Shown: positions 1-7,299 of the stretch, one piece after another
Numbering within the stretch: the stretch's first letter is position 1
Layout: each line of letters starts with the position of its first letter
NCBI GenBank assembly: GCA_030592245.1
Contig: JAUVJV010000003.1
Span: forward strand, 1-19,207
Reading direction: 5' to 3'
DNA length: 19,207 nt
Source of the DNA: Candidatus Eiseniibacteriota bacterium
Lineage (GTDB): Bacteria; Arandabacterota; Arandabacteria; Arandabacterales; Arandabacteraceae
The notes under the pieces: generated by a model
The model's input: the letters and a program-made list of their open reading frames with translations, nothing else
The model's database searches: none
What the model was told of the DNA's origin: nothing
Position numbers and translations under genes: made by a program

Positions 1-932
1 ACGAAGCTGCCCCGAAGGAATGGAGGCAGGTTATTAAGGTAGAACCTTACCAGATGGAGAAAAGGCCTCAGGGATGTTCTTTCGAAAATGCTGAAGCCGA
101 AGTAGTCGCTGAGGGGCAGCGGCCGGAACCCTCTCGCCCCGCCATCCTCGCAGAACAGCTGCTTCACCTCGGGATATGACGCCAGATGGTACTTCCCCCA
201 CACGGGATGGAAGTTGACGCCCGTCTTGTCATATACCGCGGTCCTGATTTTCAATCCGATAGATGGCGGGCTTTCTGCATCTGCCGGCGGATGCTGTATG
301 TCTACCGGGAAACGCTTGTTGGGGCAGGCCACGATGATCCTCCCGCCGGGCCGCGTTACCCGCAGAAGCTCATTTGCACAGGCCCGCCTTATCTCCTTAT
401 AGTTATCCAGCAAAGTGAAAAAGCCGGTCCTGGTACCGATGTGCTCGAATGCTCCCATGCAGTAGACCACATCGAAAAAGCCCTCACGGAAGGGCAGCCT
501 TGCCGCATCGGCGCAGAAGAAGCGCGCGGGGTTCTTGCCGGCCCGTGCCCAGAACCTTGCCATGTTTGGAAGGTCGATCCCGAAAGCTTCGTAACCCTCA
601 TCCAGGAGCTTCGAGACTCCCATCCCCATGCCGCAGCCTGCATCGAGAACAGTGGTGAATCTTTCCTCGCCGAGAAGCGGGAAGATGTATTCATCGAAGA
701 GTCTCTGCCCGCTATGGAGCTGGGTCTCCGCGTACTCCTCGGGAGTGGTGTCCTGGTCATAGACCTCATCCCCCGAATCATCCGCCCTGAACTCTATAAA
801 GCCGTGGGCATCCACGCGGAATATTGACCCGCAGCCTGTACACTTAAGCCCCGCGTCGGCCGGGCCCAGGCCGGCATGACACGAAGGGCAGGCGAGCAGC
901 CCACTGAGGGAAGATAAGTCTTCAGGTTTCAT
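1..932 (-). CDS. Class I SAM-dependent methyltransferase with N-terminal zinc ribbon, 3' end cut by window edge
   Basis: Open from the ATG at 932-930 to base 1 without a stop, giving 310 complete codons; the C-terminus lies outside the window. The N-terminus has a Trm112/zinc-ribbon pattern, CPSC (C15, C18) and CTGC (C31, C34). A Rossmann-type methyltransferase follows: motif I LDAGCGMGMG at about 96-105, an acidic motif-II residue in AFGIDLPN (D120), then CADAARLPF, FDVVYCMGAFEHI and RPGGRIIVACPN. These are the standard SAM-binding landmarks of Methyltransf_11/25-type enzymes. The substrate cannot be told; such ribbon-methyltransferase proteins occur in small-molecule, lipid and sugar methylation. 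GGAGA lies four to six bases before the ATG and supports this start. It sits 75 nt downstream of the beta-CASP gene on the same strand and could be co-transcribed with it. Family is confident; function is not. Confidence 0.88.
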   Translation of the reverse strand, partial: MKPEDLSSLSGLLACPSCHAGLGPADAGLKCTGCGSIFRVDAHGFIEFRADDSGDEVYDQDTTPEEYAETQLHSGQRLFDEYIFPLLGEERFTTVLDAGCGMGMGVSKLLDEGYEAFGIDLPNMARFWARAGKNPARFFCADAARLPFREGFFDVVYCMGAFEHIGTRTGFFTLLDNYKEIRRACANELLRVTRPGGRIIVACPNKRFPVDIQHPPADAESPPSIGLKIRTAVYDKTGVNFHPVWGKYHLASYPEVKQLFCEDGGARGFRPLPLSDYFGFSIFERTSLRPFLHLVRFYLNNLPPFLRGSF

Positions 933-1007
933 AACTCTCCATGATAGAGCTCCAGCCGGATTAAGGGCAAGAGCCCAGTGGGCGGACCGGTGACAAATGC
1001 CCGGCCG

Positions 1008-2414
1008 CTAGTCCAGGCTGACCTCGTCCTTATACTCCGGCACCGAGGCCGTCCATCCCTTCTCCTGTTTGAGCAGATCGGCGAGGCCGCGGGCAGATTC
1101 AGGTTCGCCGTGAGTCACGAAAACGTGTTTCGGGCCCGGAGCAAGCCCGGAGACCCACTTCAGGAGCTCTCCCCGGTCGGCATGAGCGGAGAACCCGTGG
1201 ATCTGCGCGATCCTGGCTCTCACCGGGTATTTCTTCCCGAAGAGCCGGACATCGGAGGCCCCCTCCACGATGTGGCGGCCGAGAGTCCCGACGGCCTGGT
1301 AACCGACAAAGAGCACCGTGCTCTCTTTCCTATCTATGTTGTTGGCAAGATGGTGCTTGATTCTACCGCCCGTGCACATCCCTGAGCCCGCGATGATCAT
1401 GGCCCCCTTCTTGACATCGTTGATCGCCTTGGAGTCCTTGACCGTCGTGACCATCTTGAGCTCGGGAAAGCGGAAGGGTGACTGTCCTTCCTTTATGAGG
1501 TCCATCATCTCTTCGTCAAAGAGCTCTCGGTGCTGCTTGAAAACCTCGGTGACCTTCACTGCCATGGGGCTGTCTATGAAAACATTGCAGTGGGGTATCC
1601 TGTCCTCGACCAGGAGTTCATTGAGGCGATAGAGCACCTCCTGGGTGCGCCCGATCGCGAAGCTTGGAATGCATATGTTGCCGCCGCGCTTGTAGGTGGA
1701 ATTCATGACATCCTCGAGCATACTGTCGATGTCCCTGGGATCTTCATGATCACGGTTTCCGTAGGTTGATTCCATGATCACATAATCGGCCTGCTCGATA
1801 AGGGTGGGATCCCTGAGGATGGGTTTCTCCCACCGGCCTATGTCACCGGAGAAAAGGATGGTCCGGACTTCACCGTTCCGGGTGACTTTCACCATCACAT
1901 GGGATGACCCCAGGATGTGGCCGGCATCATGATAGGTCGCCTCCAACCCTTCCCCTATCTCCACCGGCTCCTCATAGCGAACCTCCCTGAAGAGGGGAAA
2001 TGACTTCAGCGCATCCTTTTCCGTGTACAGGGGCACCTCGGGATAAGGCCCCTTGCGCTTTTCCCTCGCGTGCCGCCTTCTCTTGAACTCAGCGTCTTCG
2101 GTCAGCAAGTGTGCCGAGTCAAGCAGGGCTATCTTGGCAATCTCGCATGATGCCCGCGTTGAGTATATCCTGCCCCTGAAGCCGTCCTTCACCAGCTTGG
2201 GCAGAAAACCGCTGTGGTCAAGGTGAGCATGCGTAAGCAGAACAAGGTCGATCGACTTCGGGGGCACCGGAAATGGCTCCCAGTTCCTCGCCCGGAAGTC
2301 GCGCTCCTGGTAGAGCCCGCAGTCTATCAGGATTCTCTTGCCGCCCGCCTCCAGTAGATATCGCGAGCCTGTTACATTCTGGGCGGCGCCCAGAAAACTC
2401 AGCTTCATTTTCAT
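1008..2414 (-). CDS. Beta-CASP metallo-beta-lactamase-fold RNase-like protein (CPSF73/Ysh1-type)
   Basis: A 468-residue cytosolic protein of the COG1236 type, the predicted RNA-processing nucleases related to CPSF-73 and to bacterial enzymes such as Thermus TTHA0252. Metal-binding motifs are intact: HAHLDH at 62-67 (motif 2), H166 in DAGHILGS (motif 3) and D191 in SGDIGR (motif 4). The beta-CASP insertion follows with its acidic motif A (E215 in MESTYG), the HGFSAHAD motif B at 406-413, and H435 in VTHGEP (motif C). The glycine-rich GSGMCTGG segment at 343-350 is also typical. Length is normal for the family and no domain is missing. Two in-frame ATGs (residues 1 and 3) are possible starts and neither has a strong Shine-Dalgarno, so the start is uncertain by two codons. 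Family knowledge suggests endo- or 5'-exoribonuclease activity; the RNA substrate is unknown. Confidence 0.93.
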   Translation of the reverse strand: MKMKLSFLGAAQNVTGSRYLLEAGGKRILIDCGLYQERDFRARNWEPFPVPPKSIDLVLLTHAHLDHSGFLPKLVKDGFRGRIYSTRASCEIAKIALLDSAHLLTEDAEFKRRRHAREKRKGPYPEVPLYTEKDALKSFPLFREVRYEEPVEIGEGLEATYHDAGHILGSSHVMVKVTRNGEVRTILFSGDIGRWEKPILRDPTLIEQADYVIMESTYGNRDHEDPRDIDSMLEDVMNSTYKRGGNICIPSFAIGRTQEVLYRLNELLVEDRIPHCNVFIDSPMAVKVTEVFKQHRELFDEEMMDLIKEGQSPFRFPELKMVTTVKDSKAINDVKKGAMIIAGSGMCTGGRIKHHLANNIDRKESTVLFVGYQAVGTLGRHIVEGASDVRLFGKKYPVRARIAQIHGFSAHADRGELLKWVSGLAPGPKHVFVTHGEPESARGLADLLKQEKGWTASVPEYKDEVSLD

Positions 2415-2509
2415 CTATGGCACCCGCTGTCGAATAGAACGGGGTCAGGTTTCAAGGCCCCCTGGTCGGAAAACCGGGCCCTCGGAGCCTGCCCCCTTCA
2501 GGTTTCTTA

Positions 2510-2690
2510 TCAGGCTTTGAGTTCTGACGTGCAGTTAGGGCAGCGCGTAGTCTTGATCGCTATGGTCGAGAAACAGAAAGTGCAATCCTTGGTCGTCGGA
2601 TCCGAAGGCCGCGCCAATGATAATGCCGACAGCCATGTCGACTACATTGCCCCTCATGGCAAAGTCCTTGAACTCCTTCATCATTCCCAT
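2510..2690 (-). pseudogene. mscL: mscL remnant: large-conductance mechanosensitive channel with an internal deletion
   Basis: MscL normally has about 130-150 residues, forms a homopentamer in the inner membrane and opens under hypo-osmotic tension. Here 2690-2601 reads in frame as its highly conserved N-terminus: an amphipathic KEFKDFAMRGNVVDMAV segment leading into IIIGAAFG, the start of TM1. Seven bases later (2593-2510), in another frame, is the Cys-rich C-terminal tail found in many longer MscL proteins: TKDCTFC, then TRCPNCTSELKA and a TGA stop at 2512-2510. Most of TM1, the periplasmic loop, TM2 and the linker are absent. Read straight through, the N-terminal frame stops at TAA 2537-2535 after 51 residues, so no channel can form. 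A strong Shine-Dalgarno precedes the ATG. Recent deletion, or an assembly collapse of a real gene, are both possible; identification of the two ends is firm. Confidence 0.85.
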
Positions 2691-2697
2691 CCGTAAT

Positions 2698-2705
2698 TCC
2701 TCCTT
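2698..2705 (-). promoter_or_regulatory. Strong ribosome binding site of the mscL remnant
   Basis: On the minus strand AAGGAGGA is followed by seven bases and then the mscL ATG at 2690-2688. It fixes the start of the MscL N-terminal frame and shows that the translation signal survives although the coding region is broken. Confidence 0.75.
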
Positions 2706-2820
2706 CCGCTGCACCCGAAATCACACAGGTCCAGGGTTGAACTCCCACAGATATATCCAGTGCGATTAGATGCCTGATGCATCCATAGGGTATCACGAGC
2801 ATGACCCGCGACCAGGTTTT

Positions 2821-2850
2821 ATGTTCCAGTAAAACGCTCGCGACTGTCAA
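2821..2850 (-). promoter_or_regulatory. Possible sigma70-like promoter upstream of the mscL remnant
   Basis: On the minus strand a perfect TTGACA (2850-2845) is followed by 18 bases and GAACAT (2826-2821). The -10 hexamer keeps the important second A and final T but is otherwise weak. It would give an untranslated leader of roughly 125 nt before the mscL ATG. Seen by eye only. Confidence 0.3.
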
Positions 2851-2874
2851 GCCAATTGTAATGGTTGCATGTCC

Positions 2875-2956
2875 GGGTGGACCGGCAGGGCAGGGTGGAC
2901 CCGCAGAGCCGGGTAAGCCAACGGGGCCCGGCAGGGCAGGATAACCAACGGGGCCC
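2875..2956 (-). repeat. 27-bp tandem repeat with degenerate third unit, collagen-like in one frame
   Basis: Two adjacent 27-bp units (2930-2956 and 2903-2929) share GGGCCCCGTTGG on the minus strand and diverge at their far ends. A degenerate continuation at 2875-2902 repeats GGTCCACCC and CCTGCCCTGCC. Because 27 is a multiple of nine, an ATG-started frame at 2991-2560 reads a run of Gly-X-Y-like triplets (GPP GPV GYP ALP GPV GLP GSA GPP CPA GPP). The same frame then continues through the mscL ribosome binding site and mscL codons out of phase and loses all protein-like character, so it is described here as a repeat and not as a gene. Confidence 0.6.
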
Positions 2957-3006
2957 GGAGGGCCCCGTCTTAGTATTGGATTATTGGCCATCCCCGCCCG
3001 GGGGAT
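2948..3006 (-). terminator. Two GC-rich hairpins just after the aminopeptidase gene
   Basis: The first inverted repeat (2990-3006, stem ATCCCC/GGGGAT with a 5-nt loop) overlaps the first base of the stop codon. The second (2948-2968) is a perfect 9-bp stem, ACGGGGCCC pairing with GGGCCCCGT around a 3-nt loop. Both lie directly downstream of the gene ending at 3006, the right place for transcript termination or 3'-end protection. Neither is followed by a clear run of T on the minus strand, so classical intrinsic termination is uncertain. Confidence 0.45.
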
Positions 3007-5705
3007 TACTTCAAAAACACCATTCTTCGGGTAAGCACCTTGTCACCTGCTCTCATGCGATACCAGTAGACGCCGGGAGCGGCCTGATAGCCTGCGTCTG
3101 CCCTGCCGTCCCAGGTAACGCTATGCCTGCCGGCATCCACCTTGCCGTCTAAGAGCCGGACAACCTCGCGCCCGCGCACATCATAGACGCTCAACGCTAC
3201 ATCCTGCCCGGAGGGGAGGCTAAAGGATATGCGGGTTGTCCCGGTGAACGGATTAGGCGCGTTCTGGGCCATGCTGATCTTCCCGGCGGATCCCGTGTCA
3301 TCGATGCCGGCCGGGTCATAGGGCTCTCCAAGAAGGTTTCTCAGGATGTACTCGCAGTTCGCTGTCATCTCTGCGTGTGAGTACCGGTATGGGCGCCCGG
3401 AGACAAAGGCGAATTGCCCGCCATCGGGCCGGATGCTGCCGCCCTCCGGCGGATCGGCCCATACGCCCAGGCCTCTCGGCACGGCGAAGATATTCTCCTG
3501 CACGAAAATGGTCGTGCCTTGCTCCGCCACAGTGGATGTGTCAAAGACAGCATTGTATGACTGGGTCCCCAGCCTGGGCATATTCACCAGGCCGGTATAT
3601 ACCGATGTCGCCTGGCGAGTGGTGTTTGTCATTTCCTCCGCCCAATCGATCCCGAGATATGACCTGAGCGCCTCATAGACGAAGTCCTGTCCCATCCTGG
3701 TAAGGAGCAACACATTGCCGCCAGCTTTGAGATAGCTATAGATAGGAGCGCTATACCAGGCATCAATGTCGCCTGCGTAGTTGTTCCCAACCCACACCAC
3801 GGTAGAGAACTCCTTGAGAGTATCCGCCGGCAGATAGCCGTGACCGATCGGTGCCGGAAGGTTGGCGGGATATCCTCCGCCCGGTTCGCTGAAAATGTCC
3901 CAGAAGGTTATCGGGAGCGATCCCCAGAAACAGCTGTCCTCATAAGCCGTCGTGATCTCGGTTCCATAGGTACTCCAGTGGACCCCGTTTACCACGAGGA
4001 TCCCGCGATCGAAAGTAGCATCGGTAATCTCTTCGGAGATCATCCTCAAGATCCACTCGTCCCGGTCGAGCTCAACCGAGAGCGGTTCGTCATCGACCAC
4101 CAGCGCGAATTGCTGGGTGGCGAGCGTGTCTTCGACCACGAAGGTGGTCTCCCCGGCGGTGGTTGTGACCGTGACCTGGATGGGCATGTGGAATACTTCG
4201 TTCTGCTGGAGCTGCTCAATCGTGAGGTTGATCTGGTAGCTGGCCGGGACCCCCTCATAATTCCAGGTGTAGTGATAGAAGGGGAAACCTTCCTCGTAGA
4301 TCCACTGGTGGAAGAACTGGTCGAGGTCGCGGCCGGCGACCCCCTCGCAGACGTCCCGGAACTGCTCGGTGGTACACGATCCATACTGGTACTCGCTGCT
4401 GTAGTACGCCCCGATTATGTCGTAGAAGGTCGAGTCGCCGACGACACCGCGAAGCATGTGAAGCACCCATGAGGCCTTATCATATGTGAGGTCCGGATCG
4501 AAGATACGGTTCCAGTCGGAAAGGTCGGGAACATAGATGGTCCCGGCGCCCATATACTTCGAATAGGCCATCTGCTGCTGGTACTCGGCCCAGCCATACT
4601 CATGCTCCGCCCACAGCGCTTCGCTGTAGACCGCAAAGCCCTCGTTCAGCCAGATGTGATGGAAGTCGGCACAGGTGATCATGTCGCCCCACCACATGTG
4701 GGCCAGCTCATGACAGATGAGATACTCGCTCCATCCACCCAGGCTGGTAATGGTCTGGTGCTCCATCCCCCCACCCCAGGTAAACTCGGCATGCCCGTAT
4801 TTCTCCTCGATGAAGGGATACTCGCCGTACAGGCCGGCGAAAAGCGTAATCATGTCGGGAACCATGGCATAGGTCGGCTGGACCAAAGCGTAGTGCCCCG
4901 GGAAAACGTAGTGGCGAATCTCCATGGAATCCGTGGGCGAGTAGTGATAGTAGTCCGAGAAGACCGTATACGGATGAATGGCCACGGAGACAAGGTAGGT
5001 GGCTATCGGATACTGTTCGTGCCACTTATAGGTCGTGGTGCCGCCATTATCAACGGTTGCCCGCAGTGTGCCATTTGAGGCCACGATCAGGTCGCTCGGC
5101 ACCGTGATCCAGATATCGGCCGAATCCGGCTTGTCATTGGAGTAATCCTTACACGGCCACCAGGTGCGGGCCCCGAAAGGCTCGCTCAAGCTCCAGATCA
5201 TGTCTTCCCCGCCATAGGTGTCGAACTCGAAAGCGCCGGCGGAAGCCGACGGGATGCCATGGTAGGTCATGTCGAAGTAGAATGATGTGCCTGAATCCTG
5301 GGGGGCCTCGAGAGTAACGGTAAGAATGTCACTTATGTGGGAATAGGCAAGCGCGCCGCCGCTTCCCACGACGCTGTCAACCGTCATATTGGAATAAAGG
5401 TCAACATCCACGGTTGCGAGCGGCCCGTCCAGGACCTCGGCCATCATGCGCACCGTGCCCGAGATCGTGCTGGTCGTGGGATCTATGTCGAGATCCAGGA
5501 AATAGTATATGACATCGTACCTGGCCTGGTTTGCGGTAGGGTCGGACGCCATGGCCGAGAAGCGGGCGAAGAAATCGGCCTTGGCCTTCGCAATCTCGGC
5601 AGAAATATCGCCGGGGCCTCGTTGCTGCGCTCCGGCAGCGACCGCCAGAATCAGAATCCATCCTGTAAACATCATCAGGAATGTTGATAATCTGAGCTTG
5701 GACAC
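3006..5705 (-). CDS. Secreted M1-family zinc aminopeptidase with GATase-like region and FlgD/Por-type C-terminal tail
   Basis: An 899-residue protein. A signal peptide (basic SKLR start, hydrophobic 8-24, likely cut after AGA near 26) sends it across the inner membrane. An N-terminal beta domain (about 62-250) precedes the gluzincin catalytic domain. GGGMEHQT at 311-318 is the variant of the GxMEN exopeptidase motif, HELAH at 332-336 carries the zinc ligands and catalytic Glu, E355 in LNEGFA is the third ligand after 18 residues, and Y408 fits the catalytic Tyr. After the peptidase comes a segment (about 565-795) resembling DUF4350/ThuA-like glutamine-amidotransferase folds (ILVVNGVHW, TVVWVGNNYAG, LKAGGNVLLLTRMG). 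The last ~85 residues (NAPNPFTGTTRISFSLPSG to MVFLK) are a FlgD-Ig/Por-secretion-type tail used for surface export or attachment. AGGGGGA before the ATG and the promoter at 5782-5810 support this start. It likely digests peptides outside the cell. Confidence 0.92.
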   Translation of the reverse strand: MSKLRLSTFLMMFTGWILILAVAAGAQQRGPGDISAEIAKAKADFFARFSAMASDPTANQARYDVIYYFLDLDIDPTTSTISGTVRMMAEVLDGPLATVDVDLYSNMTVDSVVGSGGALAYSHISDILTVTLEAPQDSGTSFYFDMTYHGIPSASAGAFEFDTYGGEDMIWSLSEPFGARTWWPCKDYSNDKPDSADIWITVPSDLIVASNGTLRATVDNGGTTTYKWHEQYPIATYLVSVAIHPYTVFSDYYHYSPTDSMEIRHYVFPGHYALVQPTYAMVPDMITLFAGLYGEYPFIEEKYGHAEFTWGGGMEHQTITSLGGWSEYLICHELAHMWWGDMITCADFHHIWLNEGFAVYSEALWAEHEYGWAEYQQQMAYSKYMGAGTIYVPDLSDWNRIFDPDLTYDKASWVLHMLRGVVGDSTFYDIIGAYYSSEYQYGSCTTEQFRDVCEGVAGRDLDQFFHQWIYEEGFPFYHYTWNYEGVPASYQINLTIEQLQQNEVFHMPIQVTVTTTAGETTFVVEDTLATQQFALVVDDEPLSVELDRDEWILRMISEEITDATFDRGILVVNGVHWSTYGTEITTAYEDSCFWGSLPITFWDIFSEPGGGYPANLPAPIGHGYLPADTLKEFSTVVWVGNNYAGDIDAWYSAPIYSYLKAGGNVLLLTRMGQDFVYEALRSYLGIDWAEEMTNTTRQATSVYTGLVNMPRLGTQSYNAVFDTSTVAEQGTTIFVQENIFAVPRGLGVWADPPEGGSIRPDGGQFAFVSGRPYRYSHAEMTANCEYILRNLLGEPYDPAGIDDTGSAGKISMAQNAPNPFTGTTRISFSLPSGQDVALSVYDVRGREVVRLLDGKVDAGRHSVTWDGRADAGYQAAPGVYWYRMRAGDKVLTRRMVFLK

Positions 5706-5781
5706 GGTATTCCCCCTTCGGTTGAGTCTTGCTTTTTGATGCGCTACTTATGGCTGCGTTGCATTACACAGCATTCATCTC

Positions 5782-5810
5782 ATTATACCACAACTTCGTG
5801 CCTATCTCAA
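5782..5810 (-). promoter_or_regulatory. Sigma70-like promoter of the M1 aminopeptidase gene
   Basis: On the minus strand TTGAGA (5810-5805) is separated by exactly 17 bases from a perfect TATAAT (5787-5782). The predicted transcript starts near 5775 and has a leader of about 70 nt before the ATG at 5705. Both boxes and the spacing fit the consensus, and the upstream gene on this strand ends 176 nt away. The remaining gap up to 5985 shows only a small GTATC/GATAC hairpin and no gene. Confidence 0.75.
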
Positions 5811-5985
5811 TGTGTGGAACCGCGAGAGAAGCCGCCGCAAGGATTGGCCCGCGCGCCACAACAAATGATCAGCCGGAGAGATGAGGGGGGGCAGGCGAAA
5901 TGGGGCGCACGGAGGCAGCTCTCAAGTGCCAGGCCTTAACGAGGGGAATTGGTATCGCTGGATGTATCGCCGATACGAACGGTGC

Positions 5986-7299
5986 TCAGCCTTTGATGGC
6001 CCAGCTCATGATATCCGCCATCCTCGGACGCTTGCCCTGCATGAGAATGGCAATCCGGAAAACGCGGCCACCCGCCCAGATCGCGAATGTGGCAAGCATC
6101 ATCACCCCGATCAGACCCACCCAGGGCTGCCAGGCCGGGATTGTGACAGGGGAGGCAATTCTGAGCATCATCACCATCGGTGTGAAAATCGGAATCAGAG
6201 AAAGCGCGGTGGCAAAGGTGCTGGTGGGATGGAGAGTTATGGGAATCAGCAGAAACATGGGAACCATGACCGGAACCAGGGCCGGCATGGTCAAAGACTG
6301 GGCTTCGTTGACCTGGCTGCAGGTCGCCCCCAGGGCCACGCAGAAGGAACCCATCATCACCGTCCCCACCAGCACGAAGGTGATGAACCAGGCCACCAGG
6401 CCGGGCGGCACCTCTCCGGCCATGCCGAACTGCTTCAGGGCGATCAAACCTGCGACCGTGTAGACCATCGATGCCGTTGTTGAGACGCCCACACCGCCGA
6501 TCACTTTGCCCATCATGAACTGGAAGGGAGTTACTGAGCCCAGCATAACCTCGGCAATGCGCAGGGCCTTCTCTTCGGTTACGGCACTGATCAGGGGAAT
6601 GGCTCCCATCAGCATCATTATGAACATCAGCATGACTACGGCGAAAGGGATCCCGAGCGCCCTCCCCTTGCTGCTCCGCTCCGCCTTAATGACCTCGCCG
6701 GTCTCGGGGTCAACCGACACCAGCCCCATGCCTTCAACGCCCACCCAGGACAGAATCTCTGTGTGGGCTGAGTCACTGACACCCGCTTCCGACAGCCTCA
6801 GTCCTCTCAGGTGATTGTTGATGGGCCGTTCTATCCACTCCCTGGCCTCATCGACAGCCGCGTTCTCAGCGTGGTAACTAATGCGAGCGTCCACCCCCTC
6901 CCCGGCCGGGCGTAGGACATCCGGGCCAATCTCTACAAAGGCATGCAGGTCTCCGGTGCGGATCCTGTCCGAGAGATTGACCTTGAGGCCGGCGATGTCA
7001 CCTGCACCGGCATCGACCGGCTCAATGACATAGGCAGGCATGGTCTTGTTGCCATGTTCATCATATATGGACTCAGCATTACGGGCCTGCGCGGCTTTGA
7101 CCACGGCTTGAGTCACCAATCCCGAGTGATCCATAACCGCAATTACCAGGTCACCGGTATCAACCCGGTCTTCAAAGAGCTTGATTCCGAGAAAGCCCCC
7201 ACTCATCACGATGGGAGCGATGACCAGCCCGATTACAAAGCCCTTGGTCCTTACAGCAGCGCGGTACTCGCGCAGCGCGATTCTCAAGGTCTTAATCAT
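5986..7299 (-). CDS. ABC-2 type exporter permease (NatB-like)
   Basis: A 437-residue inner-membrane protein. One hydrophobic segment near the N-terminus (about 20-40) is followed by a large polar extracytoplasmic domain (about 45-215). Five to six further membrane helices lie between about 218 and 420 (for example PFAVVMLMFIMMLMGAIPLI and LVAWFITFVLVGTVMM). This is the ABC2_membrane_3/NatB layout. The VTEEKALRIAEVMLGSVTP segment at about 244-262 is the conserved cytoplasmic coupling helix of this family. Its ATG lies inside the end of the ATPase gene (8-nt overlap), preceded by GGAGG at good spacing, so the two are translationally coupled. NatAB of Bacillus exports sodium, but many relatives export other compounds, so the substrate is left open. 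Confidence 0.9.
   Translation of the reverse strand: MIKTLRIALREYRAAVRTKGFVIGLVIAPIVMSGGFLGIKLFEDRVDTGDLVIAVMDHSGLVTQAVVKAAQARNAESIYDEHGNKTMPAYVIEPVDAGAGDIAGLKVNLSDRIRTGDLHAFVEIGPDVLRPAGEGVDARISYHAENAAVDEAREWIERPINNHLRGLRLSEAGVSDSAHTEILSWVGVEGMGLVSVDPETGEVIKAERSSKGRALGIPFAVVMLMFIMMLMGAIPLISAVTEEKALRIAEVMLGSVTPFQFMMGKVIGGVGVSTTASMVYTVAGLIALKQFGMAGEVPPGLVAWFITFVLVGTVMMGSFCVALGATCSQVNEAQSLTMPALVPVMVPMFLLIPITLHPTSTFATALSLIPIFTPMVMMLRIASPVTIPAWQPWVGLIGVMMLATFAIWAGGRVFRIAILMQGKRPRMADIMSWAIKG

Noticed and set aside
186..827. 213-residue plus-strand open frame opposite the methyltransferase
   Set aside because: The minus strand carries a clear methyltransferase with SAM motifs across the same bases; the plus frame has no recognisable motif and is a mirror of GC-rich coding sequence.
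2560..2991. 143-residue frame with collagen-like start as a real gene
   Set aside because: It loses protein-like character after about 40 residues and runs out of phase through the mscL ribosome binding site and codons; kept only as a repeat and a finding.
5960..5985. GTATC-GGC-GATAC hairpin after the ABC permease as terminator
   Set aside because: Only five base pairs and no T-run; too weak to list as a feature.
5881..6483. His/Gly/Asn-rich plus-strand frames at 5881-6483 and 5900-6463
   Set aside because: They are the complement of the NatB-like permease membrane segments and show no independent support.
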